The notes under the pieces were generated by a model. The model was not told the DNA's origin. It searched no databases and worked only from the letters and a program-made list of their open reading frames with translations. Positions 55,962-64,000 of a stretch of DNA of 64,000 bases are shown here, piece by piece; positions within the stretch are counted from its first letter, which is position 1; each line of letters starts with the position of its first letter. The position numbers and the translations under genes were made by a program. Source of the DNA: Arthonia radiata (taxonomy: Eukaryota > Ascomycota > Arthoniomycetes > Arthoniales > Arthoniaceae); contig PSQN01000013.1 of the NCBI GenBank assembly GCA_002989075.1, positions 1,026,379 through 1,090,378 on the forward strand, given 5' to 3'.

Positions 55962-56995
55962 ATGAATGCAGAAGCGCCCCTGCAAAAAGTGTGCGCAAAT
56001 CTAACGGTACCTTTGCGGCAATTCCTGAGTATCGCTGACGAGTTTCCAGGAAGCCCAAATCCGCACGCACCGCCCGCGCCCTCAAAGCGCGTGAACCCCA
56101 GGCCACAGAAAACCCACGCATCGCCATTTTCCTGCGCTACACAACATGCTCTGAATTAGTACAGCTCCTGCTCTCCGACCTCAGCAACCTCCGCAAGCCA
56201 TACAACATCAAGTTCACCAAGAAGAACAGCCTCCACCCCTTCGAAGATGCCTCGTCTTTCGAGTTCTTCAGCGAGAAGAACGACGCCTCTCTACTCGTCT
56301 TCGGCAGCCACACGAAGAAGCGCCCGCATTGTCTGACTCTGCTGCGCATGTTCGAGCACAAAGTCCTTGATATGATCGAGCTGGTAGTGGATCAAGAGAC
56401 GGCGCGCACGATGCGCCAGTTCAAGGGCGCGAAGCCCGCTGTTGGCTTGAAGCCTATGATCTCCTTCAGTGGAAGCGTGTGGGACAGCCCCGTGCACAAT
56501 GAGTATACGCTTGCAAAGTCACTGCTTCTCGACTTCTTCAAGGGTCCGGATGCTAAGCAGGTCGACGTCGAGGGCCTTCAATACATGATTCACATCTCTG
56601 CGGCTGATGAGGTCGAAGGCCAGCCGAAGCCTGCGATCCACTTGCGATCGTACATGATCAAGACGAAGCGCTCCGGCTCGCGGCTGCCGCGCGTTGAGGT
56701 CGAGGAAATGGGGCCGCGCGTTGACTTCAGGATTGCAAGGACGAAACAAGCAGACGAGGCGATGTGGAAGGAGGCTATGAAGAAGCCGAAGGGCACAGAG
56801 GCTAAGTCGAAGAAGAACATCGAAACGGATACAGTGGGTGATAAGGTCGGTCGGATTCACATGGGCCGGCAAGATCTGGCGAAGTTGCAGACGAGGAAGA
56901 TGAAGGGGCTAAAGCGGAGTCGCGACATGGAGGTGGAGTTCGACATCGACATGGATCTCGATCGGGAGGAAAGCAAGAAAACGAGGGTGGAGTGA
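55962..56995 (+). CDS. rpf2: Ribosome biogenesis factor Rpf2 (Brix domain)
   Basis: Exons 55962-55990 and 56050-56995 join to 324 residues. The junction restores the conserved start KPKSARTARALKAREPQ. The Brix domain follows: NPRIAIFLRYTTCSELVQ, LRKPYNIKFTKKNSLHPFED, SLLVFGSHTKKRPHCLTLLR and FSGSVWDSP. The basic tail ends in KGLKRSRDMEVEFD. Rpf2 acts with Rrs1 to bring the 5S RNP into pre-60S particles in the nucleolus. The 29-nt first exon is easy to miss. Confidence 0.93.
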
Positions 56996-57156
56996 TATCA
57001 GCGGCGTCAGTATCACCTCTGTGTATGATTGATGTCTAGCACGGCGTTCGAGGAGGGTGTTGCATGGTAAACGTATGATCAATGTCAGACCTTAAGCTCT
57101 CCCTTGGGGGCTTCTTCACCTGCTGAGCGCCAGCCGACCGCCTTAATCCGCCAACA

Positions 57157-57576
57157 TTATCTCCCCATTTCAAGATCTTTCGCTCCTTCTATCTTCAACC
57201 GGTACGTATACTCTCCCTCGTCGGTCGGCTCTTCAACGAGACTCTCAACCTCGCTGCTCGGCTCCCAAGAGAAAGCACGTCCATACAGGCTCAGGGCGCT
57301 TTCGTATTCTGGCGGAAAGGCACGTCCAGCTGAGGCTTGTGCGTGTTCTGGATATCTCGATATTGGCGGCTTGGAATCCTCGCGTGACGATGCCGTGTCT
57401 TTGCAAAGGCTGTCCGGTGAGAGCAAGAAGACAGGCTGGCCGAGAAAATGCTGACTTAGTGACAGATCCATTGTTGACTTTGCTGGATGTGATAGGTTCG
57501 AGGTCATGCTTGCGGGTCTCTCAGGCGGCTGCGTTTGGGTACCTCGATCCTGGGATTGGTACGGTGGAGTTGCCAT
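57157..57576 (-). CDS. Hypothetical protein
   Basis: An open frame of 139 residues from an ATG. The C-terminal half (PPEYESALSLYGRAFSWEPS, then GEYTYRLKIEGAKDLE) looks coding, the N-terminal half is Ser/Pro/Gln-rich. No family recognised and no introns needed. It could be a short gene or a chance frame. Confidence 0.35.
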   Translation of the reverse strand: MATPPYQSQDRGTQTQPPERPASMTSNLSHPAKSTMDLSLSQHFLGQPVFLLSPDSLCKDTASSREDSKPPISRYPEHAQASAGRAFPPEYESALSLYGRAFSWEPSSEVESLVEEPTDEGEYTYRLKIEGAKDLEMGR

Positions 57577-58598
57577 TCGGGCGTCGCGAGGTAATGCAGA
57601 GTAGTTATGGACCTTCCTGTTGGCTTGAATTTGCAGAACGGCGTCTATTGACGAACAGGCTCGTACAGAATGGAGCAGGAAAACTCATTGCCTAGTGCAC
57701 CAGTACGCTCAGACACGGTTATTTGCCATCTCTTTGTTCTACAACCCATACTAAATCAGCATCGCAAGCTTGATCGCATATCTACGCATCTCTTCGCTTG
57801 CGACTCAAACGGCAACGCCGAGACTTGCTCGCAGCGGTTGTTGTGGTCTCCATTGTCTCCAACGACTGAAAGCGGCCTGCCAAGAACCACACAAGACGAG
57901 GTGCGAGTTATCAAACCACTGCCTTACAGCTTTAGCGATGACTTTGATGTTTTCTGTCCTGACTACACTTCACAGGCCATCCCCTGAGCTCCTAGAAACC
58001 TCAATGACTCTACTGCAGGAACGCCAGACGTCACCTGGCGCACGGGCCCACAGACCCAAAGTCATCCGCTAGCGGACTAGCTGCCGAGATCGAACCGCAC
58101 CGTCCCTGAGACAACCAAGATCGGACGTTTTTCCTGTCACGATCAGATTGAACCTCGTCTCCGCGGCTTTGGATCGCTCATCCCATCCCTTGTCCTTACT
58201 CAAAGGGGCTCAGGAAGTGCATGATGATATCACGCGTGATCAGCGCGTCGAGCGGATGCGACAAGCCGTGTAGGAATAAGGTGCCTTGGTGCGCCTTGCC
58301 GTGGCCAGTCACCGTCCGATCCAGCTGCGTCATTGACTTTTGGCAGGTCCAACATGCGTGACGCTCTGGCTGAAGGGGCTGGGGATGCTTGCTCTTAATC
58401 TGCTCAGTGTCCCTCCTAGTCGCTTCCTATTAGACGACCTTGGCCTTCTCATCGCTCCTCAGATCTTTGTTATTGAAGTACAGCTGTTGCTCGTTTAGTA
58501 GACAGCATCTCACAAGCTTTTTTCCCTCACATTTTCCCGCTTATTAGCTTCCCTCGTACGTTGTAAACAGGTCTTTTACGTCCACCCGCTCTCTCAAA
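57577..58598. other. Noncoding gap
   Basis: The 1.02-kb region upstream of the Tudor protein gene holds only short frames. A TTCGATC stretch near 58,088 looked like a tRNA B box on the minus strand, but no arms fold around it. Confidence 0.5.
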
Positions 58599-59828
58599 AT
58601 GCCTCCCAAGGACAAGTACACCAACCCAGAGCTCCGCGACCAAGTCAAGAAAGAGCTCCATGAGTCCGACAAGGGCGGGGCTCCAGGCCAATGGTCGGCT
58701 CGCAAGGCGCAGATGATGGCTTCGGAGTACAAGAAGCGCGGCGGCGAATACAACACTGACAAGGAGACTGGTAAGCTCTTGACTCGACCCAAGTCCTGTA
58801 TCAATGTCAGCATCCGACTTCTCATCGGCGCTATCCTCAATGCCATCGACCCGCACGCGATCCTTCTGTCACAGGACTAACAGAGGCATCCAGGTCAAGA
58901 CGACTCCCAAAAGAACCTCCAAAAATGGGGCGAAGAAGATTGGCAAACCAAAGAAGGCTCAGGTAACGCCAAGCAAGCCGACGGCACGCAGAAGCGCTAC
59001 CTCCCCAAGAAAGCTTGGGAGCAGATGGACGAGTCTGAAAAGCAAGCTACGGACGAGAAGAAACAGGCCGAATCGAAGGAAGGCAAGCAGTTCGTCGGCA
59101 ACACCAGCGGCGCGAAGCAAGCTCGCGAGAACGCCAATGAGGAAGAGAACGAGCAGTTTGAGCAGAAGAAGGGGCAGCAGGGGAAGCAGAAGAAGGGAGG
59201 GAAGGCTGAGAATGCTGAGGGTGTGAAGACGAAGGGAAGTGGTGGTAAGAAGACGGCTGGTAAGCAGGAAGAAGAGGAAGAAAAGGAGATCGCGGAGAAG
59301 CAGGACGGGGATGATGATGCCGTTGTTGATGATAAGGAGGAGGATGCGGACGAGGATGAGGAGTTCGTCGAGGATGAGGATGCGGAAGATGACCACGAAG
59401 ATGAAGACGTCGCGGAAGATGATGACGGCAAAGAAGTCGCCAATGGCGCCGATGAAAAGCCTGCGCGCGGCCAAAAGCGCGGTCGCGGTGGCCAGAAGAG
59501 TCAAGGAGGCCAGAATAAGAAACAGAAGACCAACGGCAAGGAAAACGAGGCTCAGAAGGCTGGCAAGGTCGGCAGCAAGCACGACAACCCTGATGCTCCT
59601 GGTGAAGCTGGTTCAGCGACGAGGCTGCCGAAGGTTGGGCAACGGGTGTCATGGAAGTCTTTGCCCGGCTGGGTTCATGGCAAGGTCGTTGAGGTGGTTA
59701 CTGAAGAGAAACAAGTTGGCGGTCAGCACATCAAGGGGAGCAAGAAGGATCCCAGACTTGCACTTGAGGCGGACAGTGGCAAGATGTGCCAGCATAAGCC
59801 AGCCACGACCTTTTTCAACGATGAATAG
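58599..59828 (+). CDS. Protein with DUF5872-like head and hypervirulence-associated Tudor domain
   Basis: Exons 58599-58770 and 58894-59828 give 368 residues. The head, ELRDQVKKELHESDKGGAPG then QWSARKAQMMASEYKKRGG, is a small conserved module also found in bacterial and large-virus proteins. A very acidic/Lys-rich linker follows (long Glu/Asp blocks, then GQKRGRGGQKSQGG). The C-terminus, VGQRVSWKSLPGWVHGKVVE to SGKMCQHKPATTF, is the hypervirulence-associated Tudor fold (PF11160). The composition suggests a nuclear, nucleic-acid- or histone-binding protein. Function unproven. Confidence 0.8.
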
Positions 59829-60279
59829 TGGTGTGTTGGTGTCGAATCCGATGCTTAAATTGGATTCCAACTGCTTTGATATGGAATGCTTTCTCTAATA
59901 TGTGTACAAAAAGAACCGATTGAAAAGTTCAAACTACTAAAGCATCTCTGTGATGTTAATGTTACTCCCTGCATCTTAATGACCCAGCATAGACCTGATG
60001 GGGTGAGGGAGTCTTTGAGGGTTTGTTGTGTAGTAACCTTCTCGTGCCCGCCCGTAAAACCCGCATTGTCGGAATCCTACAAATGTAAACATCCTCCGTC
60101 CGACTGCTTACAAAGACATGGCAAGTTCACCAGAACAAGCCTAGCTTCTCATTATACGGTCCAATATTTGTTTCGTCGTCATTATGTATAAAGCCATTGA
60201 AGTGCATCAATGAGACAAGAGGACCAAAGTCGATATTCATTAAGATGTGCATCCTAGACTACAAGAATTAGACGCAAAC
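59829..60279. other. Gap upstream of the MAPEG gene
   Basis: No gene recognised. The sequence is AT-richer and probably carries a 3' UTR and a promoter. Confidence 0.5.
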
Positions 60280-60832
60280 ATGCCGAGCCAGGTCACCATC
60301 ACAGTCCCTCAAGAATACGGGTACGTTTCACCCTCCCAACTCCAGGATGCGTCCAGCAGCTCACACCACCCAGCTACGTCATACTCAGCGCCTCCGCCTC
60401 CTTCCTCGTCGCCCTCTGGCACAGCTTCCGCACCAGCCCATTCCGTCACGCCGCCCAAGTCCCGCATCCAAACCGTTTCGCAGACTCCAGCACCATCTCC
60501 AAAGCAACCTCCGCCGCCAGCGCCTCCGAGAAAGCCGGGTTGGAGAAGGCTGCATATCTCTTCAACTGCGCGCAAGCTTCGCATGGCAACTTCATTGAGA
60601 ACCAGCCCACGTTCCTTGCGGCGCTGCTGATCTCGGGTCTGAAGTACCCCGTCACTGCCGCTTTTCTCGGTGCGGCGTGTGTGCTCTGCGCGTGGGGTAT
60701 GCTGTTGGGTATACGATGAAGAATAAGGAGAATGGGGAGGGGCGGTTCCATGCGCTGTACTGGCAGATTCCGGTACAGTTGGGGTTGGTTGGGTTGAGTG
60801 TGATGACGGGGGTTTCTTTGTTGAGGGGGTGA
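60280..60832 (+). CDS. Microsomal glutathione S-transferase (MAPEG) with a one-base frame break
   Basis: Exon 1 (60280-60320) joins exon 2 at 60374 to give EYGYVILSASASFLVALWHS, then the hallmark FNCAQASHGNFIENQPTFLA and ALLISGLKYPVTAAFLGAA. Four hydrophobic helices fit the MAPEG fold in the ER or outer mitochondrial membrane. Near 60,678-60,700 the frame must shift: the first frame ends soon in a stop (WGMLLGIR), while the next frame carries the family's expected YAVGYTMKNKENGEGRFHAL and QLGLVGLSVMTGVSLLRG. Exon lengths sum to one base short of a multiple of three, so a single missing base explains it. It is either an assembly error or a real loss. Confidence 0.85.
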
Positions 60833-61749
60833 GCAGACTACTAAAACGAGCTGATTGTCGACAAATGAGGCTTATAGAAAGGACCGTAATGCGTAGAATT
60901 CTCGAAAAACGCTCTTATGTTTTCATCAACGCTGTGTATCGGCTGGCTATTGCGCTTCTCTTCTTATCTTTTCTCTATGGTGATGTAGGTCTTAGCGCTT
61001 TAGCGAAAATGAGTCGAGTATTTGAAAACGCGGTTGATTAGCGCCTTCGCTCAAGATGAGCAATTCTGCCCGTTGGAACACCTTGTACGCTCACACTACG
61101 ACCGTAAACGTCGCTAGTCGAGGGACTCGGACATGTGCCGTCGCTCGAGATGCTTTATAGAAGCTCTGTGCCGCTTGTCTCGACTTTCAATGATCAAATC
61201 ATTTTGCAAGAGACCATCCGACGCCGAAAAACGGTAATAGGTCGTTCGACCAAGATTTGCGACGGCAACCTAAATCACGATATGCTTTCACAACACCAGT
61301 CATATTGCGCCACGTCAGGTTTCACTAGCTTGCTCACCTGTAGTGCGTACTTCTTCATTTCATTGGTATGGTCAAAGTAGCTCAGACGCCGTTCTGTTGT
61401 CAAGCCGTAAACCTGTCTTACTGGCAAGAACAATACGATGGTCAAACCCAGATCTCTATACAGGCATAATTTACAATGTACGCGATATGAGCGTCGAGAC
61501 GTCGTTGAGATCCTTGTACACCCACGCTATGGCATGCGTGGATGAGATAAGATCGCGGTTGCAAAAGTGACTAGAAGCTATTGATGTCAATACTGTGATC
61601 TCGAGAAACTGAGCCTTATGAGGCAGTCGCCCAAAGCACCTGGAGGCCCTGGGACGGCCGAAAGAGGCTAGCCCATCTACAAGGTAACAATGATGGATCT
61701 TTCACACTGCCTCTTTTCTTTCCCCGCCTCCATCCTACTCACAATCAAC
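60833..61749. other. Noncoding gap
   Basis: No gene recognised in these 917 bases. Confidence 0.5.
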
Positions 61750-62230
61750 ATGTCGAACCTGGACAGGAAGCAGCTCGTCGAGAGCATCAAAGAACGCCAC
61801 GCAGCCTCAGCCGAGAAGAAGCCCACCTACTTCAGCGGCGGCCAAGCGCTCTCTGCGTACGTTCAAGCCGCGCCCACTCCTTGCTCAAGTACAGCACTGA
61901 TGGCAAGCAGGCCTCCAGTCACAGTCCGTCTCAGCCGCGGTTTCGACGGTGTTGTCGCATTCTTCGCTCTGTACTTCACTACACTCTTCTCGGTACGTCT
62001 GAATCCGTCGTGCAAGGACATGGGGCATAGCAGGCAACTAACGCAAGCACCAGTTCAACTCATGGACCGCCGCCCGCGACTCGCCTTTCAGCAATGGACA
62101 TCGTGAAGCGTACAGGAGTGGTGCCAGAGGATTGTCAGGAGTGGAGCAAGGAGGCCGGCGCACTGGGCGGTTTGATGCGTATGGAGGGGGCCCTGATATG
62201 CCTGCGCCGGTGAAGACTTGTTGCGGATGA
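61750..62230 (+). CDS. Selenoprotein-K-like ER membrane protein, cysteine form
   Basis: Three exons (61750-61856, 61911-61992, 62054-62230) give 121 residues. After a charged head (DRKQLVESIKERHAAS) comes YFSGGQALSAP, which lines up with the YISNGQVL start of animal SelK, then a single membrane helix FDGVVAFFALYFTTLFS, a polar stretch, RRTGRFDAYGGGPDMPAP and the end KTCCG. In animals the end is GGUGR; here Cys stands near the selenocysteine place. SelK works in ER protein palmitoylation and degradation. The first intron (54 nt) is stopless and in frame. Confidence 0.75.
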
Positions 62231-62704
62231 GCATGGGGGGCTTAAAGTCCTGTGCGGACGAGCTAGAGATACCCAGACAGTTAATGAAACATCCTGTTCG
62301 ACACTTTTTGAACTGTTTGCAGCCCGTGCACTAGCTTTGGTGCTTTCGTGATCCACAACCAAGAGCTAGCGCGGAGGCTTGCGGAGCTCCTCGAATAGAC
62401 GAGCACTTCAAGTCAATACGATTGCCTCTGTCGAAACTATTGTTGTTCTCTCACGGCCTTTCAGACACTTTCAGTAAGAGTGCGAGCCCTCACTTCGATG
62501 CTCATAGCAACGAACGAATGCCCAGTGACAACGCGCCCAGCCCAGCCACCGCAAATAGTTACTCGTTGCCTCACCGACATTAGTGTTCTCTCCTCACTTT
62601 CCATTCCAATTCACTCATTTCAGCCTTGCATTGCGCTCTTCCATGACCTGAAACATTGATGCTAAACCGTACACATACTTTGATGACCCCCATCCGCCTC
62701 CACC
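62231..62704. other. Gap upstream of the DUF2235 gene
   Basis: No gene recognised; likely promoter. Confidence 0.5.
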
Positions 62705-64000
62705 ATGTCCAAACACAGCCGCTACGAAGAACACGACTACGAACGCTACGAACGAGACTCCGACGACTCACGAGACCATGACCAACCAAGACGAAATAAT
62801 AACGCCAGCCAAAGCCTCACACGTATACCTTCACAATCCCGACCGCAAGGCCAACTCGTAAAGAAACGCCTGATCGTTTGTTGCGATGGTACGCTCCACC
62901 ACCTCAGCGCGCCCCTCCACCCCGCACATCAACACAATCACTAACGCAATCCTGAACAGGCACATGGGTCAACGCCAACGCCGGCCTCCACAACGGCAAA
63001 ATCGAGCCCCCCTCCAACGTCTCCCGCTTCACGCGCGCCGTCCGCTCCTCCACCTCCACCGGCATCCCCCAAATAACCTACTACCAAGCCGGCGTCGGCT
63101 CCATGGGCGACGTGACCAACAAAGTCATCGGCGGAGCCACCGGCGCCGGGCTCGGCGAGAACGTGCGCGAAGCCTACTCCTTCATCGCTAACAACTACAA
63201 CGTCGGGGACGAGATATTCCTGCTCGGATTCTCGAGGGGCGCGTTCACTGCCCGTAGTGTGGGCGGGTTGATTGCGAGCATAGGTGTGCTCACGAAGGCG
63301 GGGTTGAGCTCCTTCCCGGTGATATATAAGGACTTCAAGAATAGGTTTGAGCGCGACTACAGGAGTCCGGCGAGGGATGTGCCGTTCCCGGATAAGCCGT
63401 CTGCGCGGTCGCCGGCGTATTCGAGGGAGCTGGAGAGGAGGAAGCTTACGACGCTGGGGGTACGGATACGCGCGATTGGCGTGTGGGATACGGTGGGCAG
63501 CCTGGGAGTGCCGCGCGTGGAATGGCTGGGCAAGCTCGGAAAGCGCGGGAACATGGAAGTGAGCGAGTATAAATTTTACGATACTTCACTGGACAACTGT
63601 GTGGACAACGCCTTTCAAGCACTGGCACTCGACGAGCAGCGCGCGAATTTCCAGCCGGCGGTGTGGGAGAAGCGAAGCAACACGCGGACGAACCTGATCC
63701 AAGTGTGGTTTCCAGGCGTGCACGCCAACGTCGGGGGCGGGTACAACGACCAGGAGCTGGCGAACGTGAGCCTGGCGTGGATGATGGCGATGATGGAGCC
63801 GCTACTGGAGCTGAATGAGAACTACATCCTTAGCGAGGAGAAGGCGAACGCGGAATACTACGACAAGAAGGGGCAGCCGGCGCGGCCGTGGAGTTTCGGA
63901 AAAATCTACAGTAACGACACCGGAGCATTCAAGGCGGCCGGCAAGATCACAAGGACGCCGGGCGATTACTGGAGGTTGGATCCGGAGACTGGGGAGGAGA
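62705..64000 (+). CDS. DUF2235 alpha/beta-hydrolase, 3' end outside window
   Basis: Exon 1 is 62705-62888, exon 2 runs from 62960 off the right edge; about 408 residues are visible. The charged head (YEEHDYERYERDSDDSRD) precedes KRLIVCCDGTWVNANAG, the DUF2235 start. The nucleophile is in GFSRGAFTARSVGGL, the acid in GVWDTVGSLG and the histidine in PGVHANVGGGYND, so the triad is complete. The fold is that of Tle1-like phospholipases; fungal members are unexplored hydrolases, perhaps lipases. Start choice: first ATG after a noncoding stretch. Confidence 0.9.

Noticed and set aside
58075-58115. tRNA B-box-like GGTTCGATC on the minus strand
   Set aside because: The flanking bases do not form a T stem and no A box lies at the right distance.
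59047-59652. Minus-strand frames of about 200 codons opposite the Tudor protein gene
   Set aside because: They are antisense readings of the acidic/Lys-rich linker (Leu- or Ser-rich), not genes.
62228-62230. TGA of the SelK-like gene as a selenocysteine codon
   Set aside because: Cysteine codons already occupy the place of Sec, and ascomycetes are not known to use Sec; the TGA is an ordinary stop.

Overview
The window is nuclear DNA of a filamentous ascomycete (Pezizomycotina; a Dothideomycete is my best guess). The evidence is short GT-AG introns of mostly 50-130 nt, dense genes on both strands, and a fungal gene set: highly reducing polyketide synthase, fungal 7TM rhodopsin-domain protein, ergosteryl-aspartate synthase fusion, HECT-like E2-binding protein. 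The class-level placement is inference. I see no transposon or virus-like element, no CRISPR array and no RNA gene that I can support.

Region 1, about 2.1-24.7 kb, reads as a secondary-metabolite gene cluster. It holds a 9-exon highly reducing PKS (KS-AT-DH-ER-KR-ACP, no recognisable methyltransferase or thioesterase), a divergent alpha/beta-hydrolase that could act on the product in trans, a short-chain dehydrogenase, a secreted berberine-bridge-type FAD oxidase, a regulator joining a bZIP basic region to ankyrin repeats (the ToxE-like 'bANK' type), a membrane-anchored P450 with an apparent reading-frame break, and a questin-oxidase-like (DUF4243) gene. A housekeeping-type gene (UBE3D-like) lies between the last two, so the right border is uncertain. 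The 8-mer TTACGTGA occurs five times, on either strand, in the PKS/hydrolase, dehydrogenase and P450 upstream regions and is a candidate binding site for the cluster regulator. A partial C2H2 zinc-finger gene lies at the left edge.

Region 2, 25.5-41.8 kb, holds ordinary and accessory genes: an AspRS-DUF2156 fusion (ErdS type), a Sel1-repeat protein whose stop codon lies at the start of a 19-bp minisatellite, an ACMSD-type amidohydrolase, a rhodopsin-domain membrane protein, the prolyl hydroxylase Tpa1/Ofd1, a SAM methyltransferase, a PAF-acetylhydrolase-like enzyme and a three-exon gene of unknown function.

Region 3, 42-45 kb, has a small two-exon gene of unknown function and two tandem F-box genes. 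A third F-box start survives as a relic at 52.4 kb.

Region 4, 45.6-64 kb, is mostly core cell biology: a CFIm68/CPSF6-like RRM protein, Sec61 gamma, a DCAF11/LEC14B-like WD40 protein, kinetochore Sos7, an HTH protein, an RS-rich nuclear protein, Rpf2, a Tudor (hypervirulence-associated) protein, a MAPEG glutathione transferase with a one-base frame break, a selenoprotein-K homologue with cysteine in place of selenocysteine, and a DUF2235 alpha/beta-hydrolase that runs off the right edge. Exon joins quoted were read by hand from splice signals. In intact multi-exon models the exon lengths sum to a multiple of three.
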